Part shown: positions 48,601 to 63,600 of the stretch, piece after piece | How the letters are laid out: every line of letters begins with the position of its first letter | Numbering within the stretch: position 1 is the first letter of the stretch | Assembly (NCBI GenBank): GCA_016801885.1 | Contig: CM028889.1 | Span: 12,711,001 to 12,775,000, forward strand | Direction: 5' to 3' | DNA from: Toxotes chatareus | Lineage: Eukaryota > Chordata > Actinopteri > Toxotidae | DNA length: 64,000 nucleotides | Notes under the pieces: model-generated | What the model was told of the DNA's origin: nothing | The model's database searches: none | Seen by the model: only the letters and a program-made list of their open reading frames with translations | Program-made: the position numbers and the translations under genes

Positions 48601-51600
48601 TTGACGATTTTACTATACTATGACGTTTTTTATGAGAAAAAAGTCAAAATTTTTTTGACTTTTTTTGTCTGATTTTGACGCCTTACTATACTATGACGTT
48701 TTTTATGAGAAAAAAGTCAAAAAATTTTTTGACTTTTTTTTTTGGCGTTTTTTATGACATTTTGAGGTCAAAAAATTTTTTGACTTTTTGGCCGATTTGA
48801 CTTTATACTATGACGTTTTTTTACTATACTATGACGTTTTTTTATGACATTTTGAGGTCAAAAATTTTTTGACTTTTTTGGCCGATTTTGACGCCTTACT
48901 ATACTATACTATGACGTTTTTTATGACATTTTGAGGTCAAAAATTTTTTGACATTTTTTTTTTTTGGCCGATTTTGACGCCTTACTATACTATGACGTTT
49001 TTTATGACATTTTGAGGTCAAAAATTTTTTGACTTTTTTTGGCCGATTTTGACGCCTTACTATACTATGACGTTTTTTATGACATTTTGAGGTCAAAAAA
49101 AGTTTTTTTGACTTTTTTTTGGCCGATTTTGACGCCTTACTATACTATGGCGTTTTTTATGACATTTTGAGGTCAAAAAATTTTTTGACTTTTTTGGCCG
49201 ATTTTGATGCCTTACTATACTATGACGTTTTTTTATGACATTTTGAGGTCAAAAAATTTTTTTGACTTTTTTTGGCCGATTTTGACGCCTTACTATACTA
49301 TGACGTTTTTATGACATTTTGAGGTCAAAAAATTTTTTGACTTTTTGGCCGATTTTGACGCCTTACTATACTATGACTTTTTTATGACATTTTGAGGTCA
49401 AAAGTCAATTTTTTTTTTGACTTTTTTGGCCGATTTTGACGCCTTACTATACTATACGTTTTTTATGACGTTTTTTATGACATTTTGAGGTCAACTATTT
49501 TTTGATTTTTTTTGGCCGATTTTGACTTTTTTTACTATATGATGACGTTTTACTATGACGTTTTTTGAGAAAAAAAATTTTTGACTTTTTTTTTGGCCGA
49601 TTTTGACCTTTTTACTATACTATGACGTTTTTTATGACATTTTGAGTCAAAAATTTTTTTTGACTTTTTTGGCGATTTTGACGCCTTTACTATACTATGA
49701 TTTTTTTTTTATGACATTTTGAGGTCAAAAATTTTTTGACTTTTTTGGCCGATTTTGACGCTTTACTATACTATGACGTTTTTTATGATTTTGAGGTCAA
49801 AAAATTTTTTGACTTTTTTTTGGCGATTTTGACGCTTACCTTACTATACTATGACGTTTTTTATGACAAAAAGTCAAAAAAATTTTTTGACTTTTTTTTG
49901 GCCGATTTTGACGCCTTTACTATACTATGACGTTTTTTATGACATTTTGAGGTCAAAAATTTTTTGACTTTTTTGGCCGATTTTGACGCCTTACTATACT
50001 ATGACGTTTTTTTATGACATTTTGAGGTCAAAAAAATTTTTTTTTTTTTTTTTTGGCCGATTTTGACGCCTTACTATACTATGACGTTTTTTTATGACAT
50101 TTTGAGGTCAAAAATTTTTGACTTTTTTGGCCGATTTTGACGCCTTACTATACTATGACATTTTTTTATGACATTTTGAGGTCAAAAATTTTTTGACTTT
50201 TTTTTTTTTGCCTTACTATACTATGCCGATGACAGAAAAAAGTTTTTGACTTTTGACGATTTTTGACTTTACTATACTATGACGTTTTTTTGAAAAAAGT
50301 ATGAAAAATTTTGACTTTCAAAATTTTTATACTATACTATGCGTTTTTTATGACATTTTGAGGTCAAAAATTTTTTGACTTTTTTGGCCGATTTGACGCC
50401 TTACTATACTATGACGTTTTTTTATGACATTTTGAGGTCAAAATTTTTTGACTTTTTTGGCCGATTTTGACGCCTTACTATACTATGACGTTTTTTATGA
50501 CATTTTGAGGTCAAAAATTTTTTGACTTTTTTGGCCGATTTTGACGCCTTACTATACTATGACGTTTTTTTTATGACATTTTGAGGTCAAAAAAAATTTT
50601 TGACTTTTTTGGCCGATTTTGACGCCTTACTATACTATACTATACGTTTTTTATGACATTTTGAGGTCAAAATTTTTTGACTTTTTTGGCCGATTTTGAC
50701 GCCTTACTATACTATGACGTTTTTTTATGACATTTTGAGGTCAAAAAATTTTTGACTTTTTTTTGGCCGATTTTGACGCTTTTACTATACTATGACGTTT
50801 TTTTTATGACATTTGAGGTCAAAAATTTTTTGACTTTTTGTCGATTTTGACGCGCTTTACTATACTATATGTTTTTTTTTTTATTTGAGAAAAGGTCAAA
50901 AATTTTTTGACTTTTTTGGCCGATTTTGACGCCTTACTATACTATGACGTTTTTTATGACATTTTGAGGTCAAAAATTTTGACTTTTTTTGGCCGATTTT
51001 GACGCCTTACTATACTATGACGTTTTTTATGACATTTTGAGGTCAAAAATTTTTTGACTTTTTTTGGCCGATTTTGACGCCTTACTATACTATGACGTTT
51101 TTTGACATTTTGAGGTCAAAAAATTTTTTGACTTTTTTTGGTCGATTTTGACGCCTTACTATACTATGACGTTTTTTTATGACATTTTGAGGTCAAAAAA
51201 TTTTTTGACTTTTTTGGCCGATTTTGACGCCTTACTATACTATGACGTTTTTTTTGATGACATTTTGAGGTCAAAAATTTTTTTGACGTTTTTTTTTTGG
51301 CCGATTTTGACGCCTTACTATACTACTGACGTTTTTTTATGACATTTTGAGGTCAAAAATTTTTTGACTTTTTTTTGGCCGATTTTGACGCCTTACTATA
51401 CTATGACGTTTTTTTTTATGACATTTGAGGTCAAAAAAATTTTTGACTTTTTTTGTCCGATTTTGACGCCTTACTATACTATGACCGTTTTTTATGAAAT
51501 TTTGAGGTCAAAAATTTTTTGACTTTTTTTGGCTGATTTTGACGCCTTACTATACTATGACGTTTTTTATGACATTTTGAGGTCAAAATTTTTTTGGCGA

Positions 51601-54600
51601 TTTTGACGCCTTACTATACTATGACATTTTTTTATGAGAAAAAGTCAAAAATTTTTTTGACGTTTTTTTTGAGGCCGAAAATTTTTTGACTTTTTTTTAC
51701 TACTATACTATACTATGACGTTTTTTTATGACATTTTGAGGTCAAAAATATTTTTTGACTTTTTTGGCCGATTTTGACGCCTTACTATACTATGACGTTT
51801 TTTATGACATTTTGAGGTCAAAAATTTTTTTGACTTTTTGGCCGATTTTGACGCTTCTTTACTATATACTATGACGTTTTTTATGACATTTTGAGGTCAA
51901 AAAATTTTTTGACTTTTTTTGGCCGATTTTGACGCCTTACTATACTATGACGTTTTTTATGACATATTGAGGTCAAAAACAATTTTGACTTTTTTTGTCT
52001 GATTTTGACGCCTTACTATACTATGGCGCGTTTTTATGATGAGAAAAAAGTCAAAAAAAAAAAATTTTTTTTTTTGGCGTTTTTTTGAAAAAGTCAAAAA
52101 AATTTTACTTTACTATTGACGCTTACTATTTTTATGACATTTTGAGGTCAAAAAATTTTTGACTTTTTTGGCCGATTTTGACGCCTTACTATACTATGAC
52201 GTTTTTTATGAGAAAAAAGTCAAAAATTTTTTGACTTTTTTTGGCCGATTTTGACGCCTTACTATACTATGACGTTTTTTATGACATTTTGAGGTCAAAA
52301 ATTTTTTTGACTTTTTTTGGCCGATTTTGACGCCTTACTATACTATGACGTTTTTTTATGACATTTTGAGGTCAAAAATTTTTTGACTTTTTTGGCCGAT
52401 TTTGACGCCTTACTATACTATACTATGACGTTTTTTATGAGAAAAAAGTCAAAAAATTTTTTGACTTTTTTTGGCCGATTTTGACGCCTTACTATACTAT
52501 GACGTTTTTTATGACATTTTGAGGTCAAAAAATTTTTTGACTTTTTTTGGCCGATTTTGACGCCTTACTATACTATGACGTTTTTTATGACATTTTGAGG
52601 TCAAAATTTTTTTTGACTTTTTGGCCGATTTTGACGCCTTACTATACTATGACGTTTTTTATGACATTTTGAGGTCAAAAATTTTTTGACTTTTTTTGGC
52701 CGATTTTGACGCCTTACTATACTATGACGTTTTTTATGACATTTTGAGGTCAAAAAATTTTTTGACTTTTTTTGGCTGATTTTGACGCCTTACTATACTA
52801 TGACGTTTTTTATGAGAAAAAAGTCAAAAAAATTTTGACTTTTTTTGGCCGATTTTGACGCCTTACTATACTATGACGTTTTTTATGACATTTTGAGGTC
52901 AAAAATTTTTTGACTTTTTTTGGCCGATTTTGACGCTTTATACTATACTATGACATTTTTTTGACTTTTTTGGCCGATTTTGAGGTCAAAAATTTTTTGA
53001 CTTTTTTGGTCAAAAAAATTTTTGACGATTTTGACGCCTTTACTATACTATGACGTTTTTTATGACATTTTGAGGTCAAAAAAATTTTTGACTTTTTTGT
53101 CCGATTTTGACGCTTTACTATACTATGACGTTTTTGACATTTTGAGGTCAAAAATTTTTTGACTTTTTTGGCTGATTTTGACGCTTACTTACTATACTAT
53201 GACGTTTTTTATGACATTTTGAGGTCAAAAAAATTTTTGACTTTTTTGGCCGATTTTGACTTTTTTACTATACTATGGCGTTTTTATGAGAAAAAGTCAA
53301 AAAATTTTTGACTTTTTTTGGCCGATTTTGACGCCTTACTATACTATGACGTTTTTTTATGACATTTTGAGGTCAAAAATTTTTTGACTTTTTTTGGCCG
53401 ATTTTGACGCCTTTACTATACTATGACGTTTTTTTATGACATTTTGAGTCAAAAAAATTTTTTGACTTTTTTGGCCGATTTTGACGCCTTACTATACTAT
53501 GACGTTTTTTATGACATTTTGAGGTCAAAAATTTTTTTGACTTTTTTGGCCGATTTTGACGCCTTACTATACTATGACGTTTTTTATGACATTTTGAGGT
53601 CAAAATTTTTTGACTTTTTTGGCCGATTTTGACGCCTTACTATACTATGACGATTTTTTATTTTTTATGACATTTGAGGTCAAAAAATTTTGACTTTTTT
53701 TTTGTCGATTTTTGACGCCTTACTATACTATGACGTTTTTTTATGACATTTTGAGGTCAAAAATTTTTTGACTTTTTTGCCGATTTTGACGCCTTTTACT
53801 ATACTATGACGTTTTTTATGACATTTTGAGGTCAAAAAAAATTTTTTGACTTTTTTTATGGCCGATTTTGACGCCTTTACTATACTTTTATGCGATTTTG
53901 ACGCTTTTACTATACTATGACGTTTTTATGACATTTTGAGGTCAAAAATTTTTTGACTTTTTTTTGCCGATTTTGACGCCTTTACTATACTATGACGTTT
54001 TTTATGACATTTTGAGGTCAAAAAATTTTTTGACTTTTTTTGGCCGATTTTGACGCCTTACTATACTATGATTTTTTTTTATGACATTTTGAGGTCAAAA
54101 ATTTTTTGACTTTTTTTGGCTGATTTTGACGCCTTACTATACTATGACGTTTTTTATGACATTTTGAGGTCAAAAAATTTTTGACTTTTTTTGGCCGATT
54201 TTGACGCCTTACTATACTATGACGTTTTTTATGACAAAAAAGTCAAAAAAATTTTTTGACTTTTTTTGGCCGATTTTGACGCCTTACTATACTATGACGT
54301 TTTTTATGACATTTTGAGGTCAAAAATTTTTTGACTTTTTTGGCCGATTTTGACGCCTTACTATACTATGACGTTTTTTATGACATTTTGAGGTCAAAAA
54401 ATTTTTTGACTTTTTGGCCGATTTTGACGCCTTTTACTATACTATGACGTTTTTTTTATGACATTTTGAGGTCAAAAATTTTTTGACTTTTTTTGTCCGA
54501 TTTTGACGCCTTACTATACTATGACGTTTTTTATGACATTTTGAGGTCAAAAAATTTTTTTGACTTTTTTTTTCGATTTTGACTTTTACTATACTATGAC

Positions 54601-57600
54601 GATTTTTTTTTATGACATTTTGAGGTCAAAGGTCAAAAATTTTTTGACTTTTTTTGGCCGATTTTGACGCCTTACTATACTATGACGATTTTTTATGACA
54701 TTTTGAGGTCAAAAAAATTTTTTGACTTTTTGGCCGATTTTGACGCCTTTACTATACTATGACGTTTTTTTTTATGACATTTTGAGGTCAAAAATTTTTT
54801 GACTTTTTTTGGCCGATTTTGACGCCTTTTACTATACTATGACGTTTTTTTTATGACATTTTGAGGTCAAAAAATTTTTTGACTTTTTTTTGTCGATTTT
54901 GACGCCTTACTATACTATGAGCGTTTTTTATGACATTTTGAGGTCAAAAAAAAATTTTTTGACTTTTTTGGCCGATTTTGCTTTACTATACTATGACGAT
55001 TTTTTTATGACATTTTGAGGTCAAAAAATTTTTTGACTTTTTTTTGTCCGATTTTGACGCCTTACTATACTATGACGTTTTTTATGACATTTTGAGGTCA
55101 AAAAATTTTTTGACTTTTTTTGGCCGATTTTGACGCCTTACTATACTATGACGTTTTTTTATGAGAAAAAAGTCAAAAAATTTTTTTGACTTTTTTGGCC
55201 GATTTTGACTTTTTTACTATACTATGACGTTTTTATGACAAAAAAGTCAAAAAATTTTTTGACTTTTTTGGCCGATTTTGACGCCTTACTATACTATGAC
55301 GTTTTTTATGACATTTTGAGGTCAAAAAAATTTTTTGACTTTTTTTGGCCGATTTTGACGCCTTACTATACTATACTATGACGTTTTTATGACATTTTGA
55401 GGTCAAAAAATTTTTTTGACTTTTTTTTGTCGATTTTGACGCCTTACTATACTATGATTTTTTTTATGACATTTTGAGGTAAAAAATTTTTTGACTTTTT
55501 TTTGGCCGATTTTGACGCCTTACTATACTATGACGTTTTTTATGACATTTTGAGGTCAAAAAATTTTTTGACTTTTTTTGGCGATTTTGATTTATTTTTT
55601 TTACTATACTATGACGTTTTGACATTTTTTTTTTTGACTTTTTTGCCGATTTTGACGCCTTACTATACTATGACGTTTTTTATGACATTTTGAGGTCAAA
55701 AAAATTTTTTGACTTTTTTTGGCCGATTTTGACGCCTTACTATACTATGACGTTTTTTATGACATTTTGAGGTCAAAAATTTTTTGACTTTTTTGGCCGA
55801 TTTTGACCTTACTTACTATACTATACTATGACGTTTTTTATGACATTTTGAGGTCAAAAATTTACTTTTGACGTTTTTTTTTGTCCGATTTTGGCGCCTT
55901 ACTATACTATACTATGACGTTTTTTATGACATTTTGAGGTCAAAAAAATTTTTTGACTTTTTTTTTGCCGATTTTGACGCCTTACTATACTATGACGTTT
56001 TTATGACATTTTGAGTCAAAAAAAATTTTTTGACTTTTTTTTGCCGATTTTGACGCCTTACTATACTATAGCGTTTTTTATGACATTTTGAGGTCAAAAA
56101 AATTTTTGACTTTTTTGGCCGATTTTGACGCTTTACTATACTATGACGTTTTTTATGACATTTTGAGGTCAAAATTTTTTTTGACTTTTTTGTCCGATTT
56201 TGACGCTTTTTACTATACTATAGCGTTTTTTTTATGACAGAAAAAGTCAAAAATTTTTTTTTTTGACTTTTTTTGGCCGATTTTGACGCCTTACTATACT
56301 ATGACGTTTTTTTTATGACATTTTGAGGTCAAAAAATTTTTTGACTTTTTTTGGCCGATTTTGACTTTTTACTATACTATGACGTTTTTATGACATTTTG
56401 AGGTCAAAAAAATTTTTGACTTTTTTGACTCAAAATACTATTTGACGTTTTTTTGACTATTTTTGCGATTTTGACGCCTTATACTATACTATGACGTTTT
56501 TATTGAGGTCAAGGTCAAAAAAAATTTTGACTTTTTTTTGGCCGATTTTGACGCCTTACTATACTATGACGTTTTTTATGACATTTTGAGGTCAAAAAAA
56601 TTTTTTTGACTTTTTTTGGCCGATTTTGACGCCTTACTATACTATGACGTTTTTATGACATTTTGAGGTCAAAAATTTTTGACTTTTTTTGGCCGATTTT
56701 GACGCCTTACTATACTATGACGTTTTTTTTTATGGACATTTTGAGGTCAAAAAATTTTTGACTTTTTTTGGCCGATTTTGACGCCTTACTATACTATGAC
56801 GTTTTTTTATGACATTTTGAGGTCAAAAAATTTTTTGACTTTTTTGGCCGATTTTGACGCCTTACTATACTATGACGTTTTTTTATGACATTTTGAGGTC
56901 AAAAAATTTTTGACTTTTTTTGATTTTTTGCTACTATATACTTTTGACGCCTTTTAAATTTTTGACTTTTTTGCGATTTGACGCCTTTATATACTATGAC
57001 GTTTTTTTGACAGGTTGAGGTCAAAATTTTTGACTTTTTTGGCCGATTTTGACGCCTTACTATACTATGACGCGTTTTTATGACATTTTGAGGTCAAAAA
57101 CATTTTTTACTTTTTTTGTCCGATTTTGACGCCTTACTATACTATGACGTTTTTTTATGACAAAAAAGTCAAAAATTTTGACTTTTTTGCCGATTTTTGG
57201 CCGATTTTGACGTTTTTTATACTATACTATGACGTTTTTTATGACATTTTGAGGTCAAAATTTTTTGACATTTGAGGTTTTGACTTTTTGGCCGATTTTG
57301 ACGCCTTACTATACTATGACGTTTTTTATGACATTTTGAGGTCAAAAAATTTTTTGACTTTTTTTGTCCGATTTTGACGCCTTACTATACTATAACGTTT
57401 TTTATGACAAAAAGTGAAAAAAATTTTTTGACTTTTTTTATACCGACGTTTTTGACGTCAAAAATTTTTTTACTATACTATGACTTTACTTTTATACGTT
57501 TTTTATGACATTTTGAGGTCAAAAATTTTTTTTGACTTTTTTGGCCGATTTTGACGCCTTACTATACTATGGCGTTTTTTATGAGAAAAAGTCAAAAAAT

Positions 57601-60600
57601 TTTTGACTTTTTTGGCCGATTTTGACTTTACTATACTATGACGTTTTTTATGACATTTTGAGGTCAAAAAAATTTTTTGACTTTTTGGCCGATTTTGACG
57701 CCTTATACTATACTATGACGTTTTTTATGACATTTTGAGGTCAAAAAACTTTTTTTGACTTTTTTTGGCCGATTTTGAAAAATTTTACTATACTATGACG
57801 TTTTTTTATGACATTTTGAGGTCAAAAATTTTTTGACTTTTTTTGGCCGATTTTGACGCTTCTTACTATACTATACTATGACGTTTTTATGACATTTTGA
57901 GGTCAAAAAAATTTTTTGACTTTTTTTTGGCCGATTTTGACGCCTTACTATACTATGACGTTTTTTTATGACATTTTGAGGTATAAAAAATTTTTTGACT
58001 TTTTTTGGTCGATTTTGACGCTTTTACTATACTATGACGTTTTTTTTATGACATTTTGAGGTCAAAAATTTTTTGACTTTTTGGCCGATTTTGACGCCTT
58101 ACTATACTATGACGTTTTTTATATGAGAAAAAGTCAAAAAATTTTTTGACTTTTTTTGGCCGATTTTGACGCCTTACTATACTATGACGTTTTTTATGAC
58201 ATTTTGAGGTCAAAAAATTTTTGACTTTTTTTGGTCGATTTTGACGCCTTACTATACTATGACGTTTTTTATGACATTTTGAGGTCAAAAAAATTTTTTG
58301 ACTTTTTTGGCCGATTTTGACGCCTTACTATACTATGACGTTTTTTTTATGACATTTTGAGGTCAAAAAATTTTTGACTTTTTTGTCCGATTTTTGACAT
58401 TTACTATACTATGACGTTTTTTATGACATTTTGAGGTCAAAAATTTTTTGACTTTTTTGGCCGATTTTGACGCCTTACTATACTATGACGTTTTTTATGA
58501 CATTTTGAGGTCAAAAAAATTTTTTGACTTTTTTTGGCCGATTTTGACGCCTTACTATACTATGACGTTTTTTATGACATTTTGAGGTCAAAAAAATTTT
58601 TGACTTTTTTTGGCCGATTTTGACGCCTTACTATACTATGACGTTTTTTATGACATTTTGAGGTCAAAAAATTTTTTGACTTTTTTTGGCGATTTTGACG
58701 CCTTACTATACTATGACGTTTTTTATGAGAAAAAAGTCAAAAAATTTTTTTGACTTTTTTTGGCCGATTTTGACGCCTTACTATACTATGACGTTTTTTA
58801 TGACATTTTGAGGTCAAAAAATTTTTGACTTTTTTTGGCCGATTTTGACGCCTTTTACTATACTATGACGTTTTTATGACATTTTGAGGTCAAAAAAAAT
58901 TTTTTGACTTTTTTTGGCCGATTTTGACGCCTTACTATACTATGACGTTTTTTATGACATTTTGAGGTCAAAAATTTTTGACTTTTTTTGTCCGATTTTG
59001 ACGCCTTACTATACTATGACGTTTTTTATGACATTTTGAGGTCAAAAAATTTTTTGACTTTTTTGCCGATTTTGACGCCTTACTATACTATGACGTTTTT
59101 TATGACATTTTGAGGTCAAAAAAATTTTTTGACTTTTTTTGGCCGATTTTGACGCCTTACTATACTATGACGTTTTTTATGACATTTTGAGGTCAAAAAA
59201 TTTTTGACTTTTTGGCGATTTTGATTTTGACGCCTTTACTATACTATGACGTTTTTTATGACATTTTGAGGTCAAAAAAATTTTTTGACTTTTTTTGGCG
59301 ATTTTGACGCCTTACTATACTATGACGTTTTTTATGACATTTTGAGGTCAAAAAATTTTTTTGACTTTTTTGGCCGATTTTGATGCCTTACTATACTATA
59401 GCGTTTTTTTATGACATTTTGAGGTCAAAAATTTTTGACTTTTTTTTGTTTTTTTGACGCCTTACTATACTATGGCGTTTTTTTATGACATTTTGAGGTC
59501 AAAAAATTTTTTGACTTTTTTTGGCCGATTTTGACGCCTATACTATACTATGAGCGTTTTTATGACATTTTGAGGTCAAAAATTTTTTGACTTTTTTGGC
59601 CGATTTTGACGCCTTACTATACTATGACGTTTTTTATGACATTTTGAGGTCAAAAATTTTTTGACTTTTTTTGGCGATTTTGACGCCTTACTATACTATG
59701 GCGTTTTTTATGACATTTTGAGGTTGGCCGATTTTTTTGCCTTTACTATACTATGGCGTTTTTATGACATTTTGGTCAAAAATTTTTGACTATTTATGAT
59801 TTTGACGCTTTTTACTATGACATTTTGAGGACATTTTGATTTTTTTGACTTTTTTGGCCGATTTTGACGCCTTACTATACTATGACGTTTTTTATATGAC
59901 ATTTTGAGGTCAAAAAAATTTTTTTTGACTTTTTTTGGCGATTTTGACGCCTATACTATACTATGACGTTTTTATGACATTTTGAGGTCAAAAAATTTTT
60001 TGACTTTTTTGGCTGATTTTGACGCCTACTATACTATACTATGACGTTTTTTATGACATTTTGAGGTCAAAAAAATTTTTTGACTTTTTTTTGGCCGATT
60101 TTGACGCCTTTACTATACTATGACGTTTTTTATGACATTTTGAGGTCAAAAATTTTTTGACTTTTTTTGGCGATTTTGACGCCTTACTATACTATAGCGT
60201 TTTTTTATGACATTTTGAGGTCAAAAAATTTTTTTGACTTTTTTTGGCGATTTTGACGCCTTACTATACTATGACGTTTTTTTATGACATTTTGAGGTCA
60301 AAAAAATTTTTGACTTTTTTGGCCGATTTTGACGCTTTTACTATACTATGACGTTTTTTATATGATTTTTTTGAGGTCAAAAAATTTTTGACTTTTTTGG
60401 CCGATTTTGACGCTTTTACTATACTATGACGTTTTTATATGATTTTGAGGTCAAAAAAATTTTTGACTTTTTTGGCCGATTTTGACGCATTTACTATACT
60501 ATGAGCGTTTTTTTATGACATTTGAGGTCAAAATTTTTTGACTTTTTGGCGATTTTACTATACTATACTATGACGTTTTTTATGACATTTTGAGGTCAAA

Positions 60601-63600
60601 AAAAATTTTGACTTTTTTTTGGCCGATTTTGACGCCTTACTATACTATGACGTTTTTTATGACATTTTGAGGTCAAAAATTTTTTTGACTTTTTTTGGCC
60701 GATTTTGACGCCTTACTATACTATGACGTTTTTTTATGACATTTTGAGGTCAAAAAATTTTTTGACTTTTTTTGGCCGATTTTGACGCCTTACTATACTA
60801 TTTTTTTTTTTATGACATTTTGAGGTCAAAAAATTTTTTTGACTTTTTTTTTGGCGATACTATGGCGTTTTTTTTGACGCCTTACTATACTATGACGTTT
60901 TTTATGACATTTTGAGGTCAAAAAATTTTTTGACTTTTTTTGGCGATTTTGACGCCTTACTATACTATGACGTTTTTTATGACATTTTGAGGTCAAAAAA
61001 ATTTTGACTTTTTTTGGCGATTTTGACGCCTATACTATACTATAGCGTTTTTTATGACATTTTGAGGTCAAAAAATTTTTTGACTTTTTTGGCGATTTTG
61101 ACGCTTTTACTATACTATGGCGTTTTTTATGACATTTTGAGGTCAAAAAATTTTTTGACTTTTTTTTGCCGATTTTGACGCCTTACTATACTATGCGTTT
61201 TTTTATGACATTTTGAGGTCAAAAATTTTTGACTTTTTGGCCGATTTTTGATGTTTACTATACTATGGCGTTTTTATGACATTTTGAGGTCAAAAAAAAT
61301 TTTTGACTTTTTTGGCCGATTTTGACGCCTTACTATACTATGACGTTTTTTATGACATTTTGAGGTCAAAAAAATTTTTTGACTTTTTTGGCCGATTTTG
61401 ACGCCTATACTATACTATACTATGACGTTTTTTATGACATTTTGAGGTCAAAAATTTTTGACTTTTTTGGCCGATTTTGACGCCTTACTATACTATGACG
61501 CTTTTTTATGACATTTTGAGGTCAAAAAATTTTTTGACTTTTTTGGCCGATTTTGACGCCTTACTATACTATAGCGTTTTTTATGACATTTTGAGGTCAA
61601 AAAATTTTTTGACTTTTTTGGCGATTTTGACGCCTTACTATACTATAGCGTTTTTTATGACATTTTGAGGTCAAAAATTTTTTGACTTTTTTTTTTGGCC
61701 GATTTTGACGCCTTACTATACTATGACGTTTTTTTATGACATTTTGAGGTCAAAAAAATTTTTTGACTTTTTTTGGCCGATTTTGACGCCTTACTATACT
61801 ATGGCGTTTTTTATGACATTTTGAGGTCAAAAATTTTTTGACTTTTTTTTGGCGATTTTGACGCTATACTATACTATAGCGTTTTTTATGACTTTTTTTT
61901 ATGACATTTATGTTTTTTTTATGACATTTTGAGGTCAAAAAATTTTTTGTTTTTTTGGCGATTTTGACGCCTTACTATACTATGACGTTTTTATGACATT
62001 TTGAGGTCAAAAAATTTTTTGACTTTTTTGGCGATTTTTGACGCCTTACTATACTATGAGCGTTTTTTATGACATTTTGAGGTCAAAAAAATTTTGACTT
62101 TTTTTGCCGATTTTGGCCTTACTATACTATGGCGTTTTTTTATGACATTTTGAGGTCAAAAATTTTTTTTGACTTTTTTGGCCGACTTTTTTTGACGCCT
62201 TACTATACTATGGCGTTTTTTTATGACATTTGAGGTCAAAAAATTTTTTGACTTTTTTTGGCCGATACTTTAGCGTTTTTACTATACTTGAGGTCGTTTT
62301 TTATGACATTTTGAGGTCAAAAATGGCGTTTTTTTTGACATTTTTTTGGCGCGATTTTTGGCGCCTTACTATACTATAGCGTTTTTTTATGACATTTTGA
62401 GGTCAAAATTTTTTGACTTTTTTTTGGCCGATTTTGACGCCTTACTATACTATGAGCGTTTTTATGACATTTTGAGGTCAAAAAAATTTTTTGACTTTTT
62501 TGGCCGATTTTGACATTATACTATACTATGAGCGTTTTTATGACATTTTGAGGTCAAAAAATTTTTTTTTTGACTTTTTTTGGCCGATTTTGACGCCTTA
62601 CTATACTATACGTTTTTATGTTTTTATTTTGAGGTCAAAATTTTTTTTGACTTTTTTGGCGATTTTGGCGCCTTACTATACTATGGCGTTTTTTTTTATG
62701 ACATTTTGAGGTCAAAAAATTTTTGACTTTTTTTGGCGATTTTGACGCCTTACTATACTATGGCGTTTTTTATGACATTTTGAGGTCAAAAAATTTTTTG
62801 ACTTTTTTTGGCGATTTTGGCGCCTTACTATACTATAGCGTTTTTTATGACATTTTGAGGTCAAAAAATTTTTTGACTTTTTTGGCGATTTTGGCGCCTT
62901 ACTATACTATGGCGTTTTTTTTATGACATTTTGAGGTCAAAAAAATTTTTGACTTTTTTTTGGCCGATTTTACGCCTTACTATACTATGAGCGTTTTTTA
63001 TGACATTTTGAGGTCAAAAAAATTTTTTTTTGACTTTTTTGGCCGATTTTGACGCCTTACTATACTATGATACTATACTATTTTTTATGACATTTTGAGG
63101 TCAAAAATTTTTTGACTTTTTGGCCGATTTTGACGCCTTACTATACTATGGCGTTTTTTATGACATTTGAGTCAAAAAATTTTTTTGACTTTTTTTTGGC
63201 GATTTTGACGCCTTACTATACTATGGCGTTTTTTATGACATTTTGAGGTCAAAAAAAATTTTTGACTTTTTGGCCGATTTTGACGCCTTACTATACTATA
63301 GCGTTTTTATGACATTTTGAGGTCAAAAAATTTTGACTTTTTTGGCGATTTTGACGCCTATACTATACTATAGCGTTTTTTATGACATTTTGAGGTCAAA
63401 AAATTTTTGACTTTTTTTGGCGATTTTGACGCCTTACTATACTATAGCGTTTTTATGACATTTGACATTTTGAGGTTTGACGCCTTAAAACTAAGCGTTT
63501 TTTTTTTTTGGCGATTTTGACGCCTTACTATACTATGGCGTTTTTTATGACATTTTGAGGTCAAAAATTTTTTTTGACTTTTGGCGATTTTGGCCTTACT

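Noticed and set aside
46920..62926. Many 60-80 codon open frames with repeated Tyr/Phe/Leu/Asp or Lys/Arg-rich patterns
   Set aside because: They are translations of the satellite unit. They persist only where unit length happens to be a multiple of three, occur on both strands, and break at each A/T-run length change.
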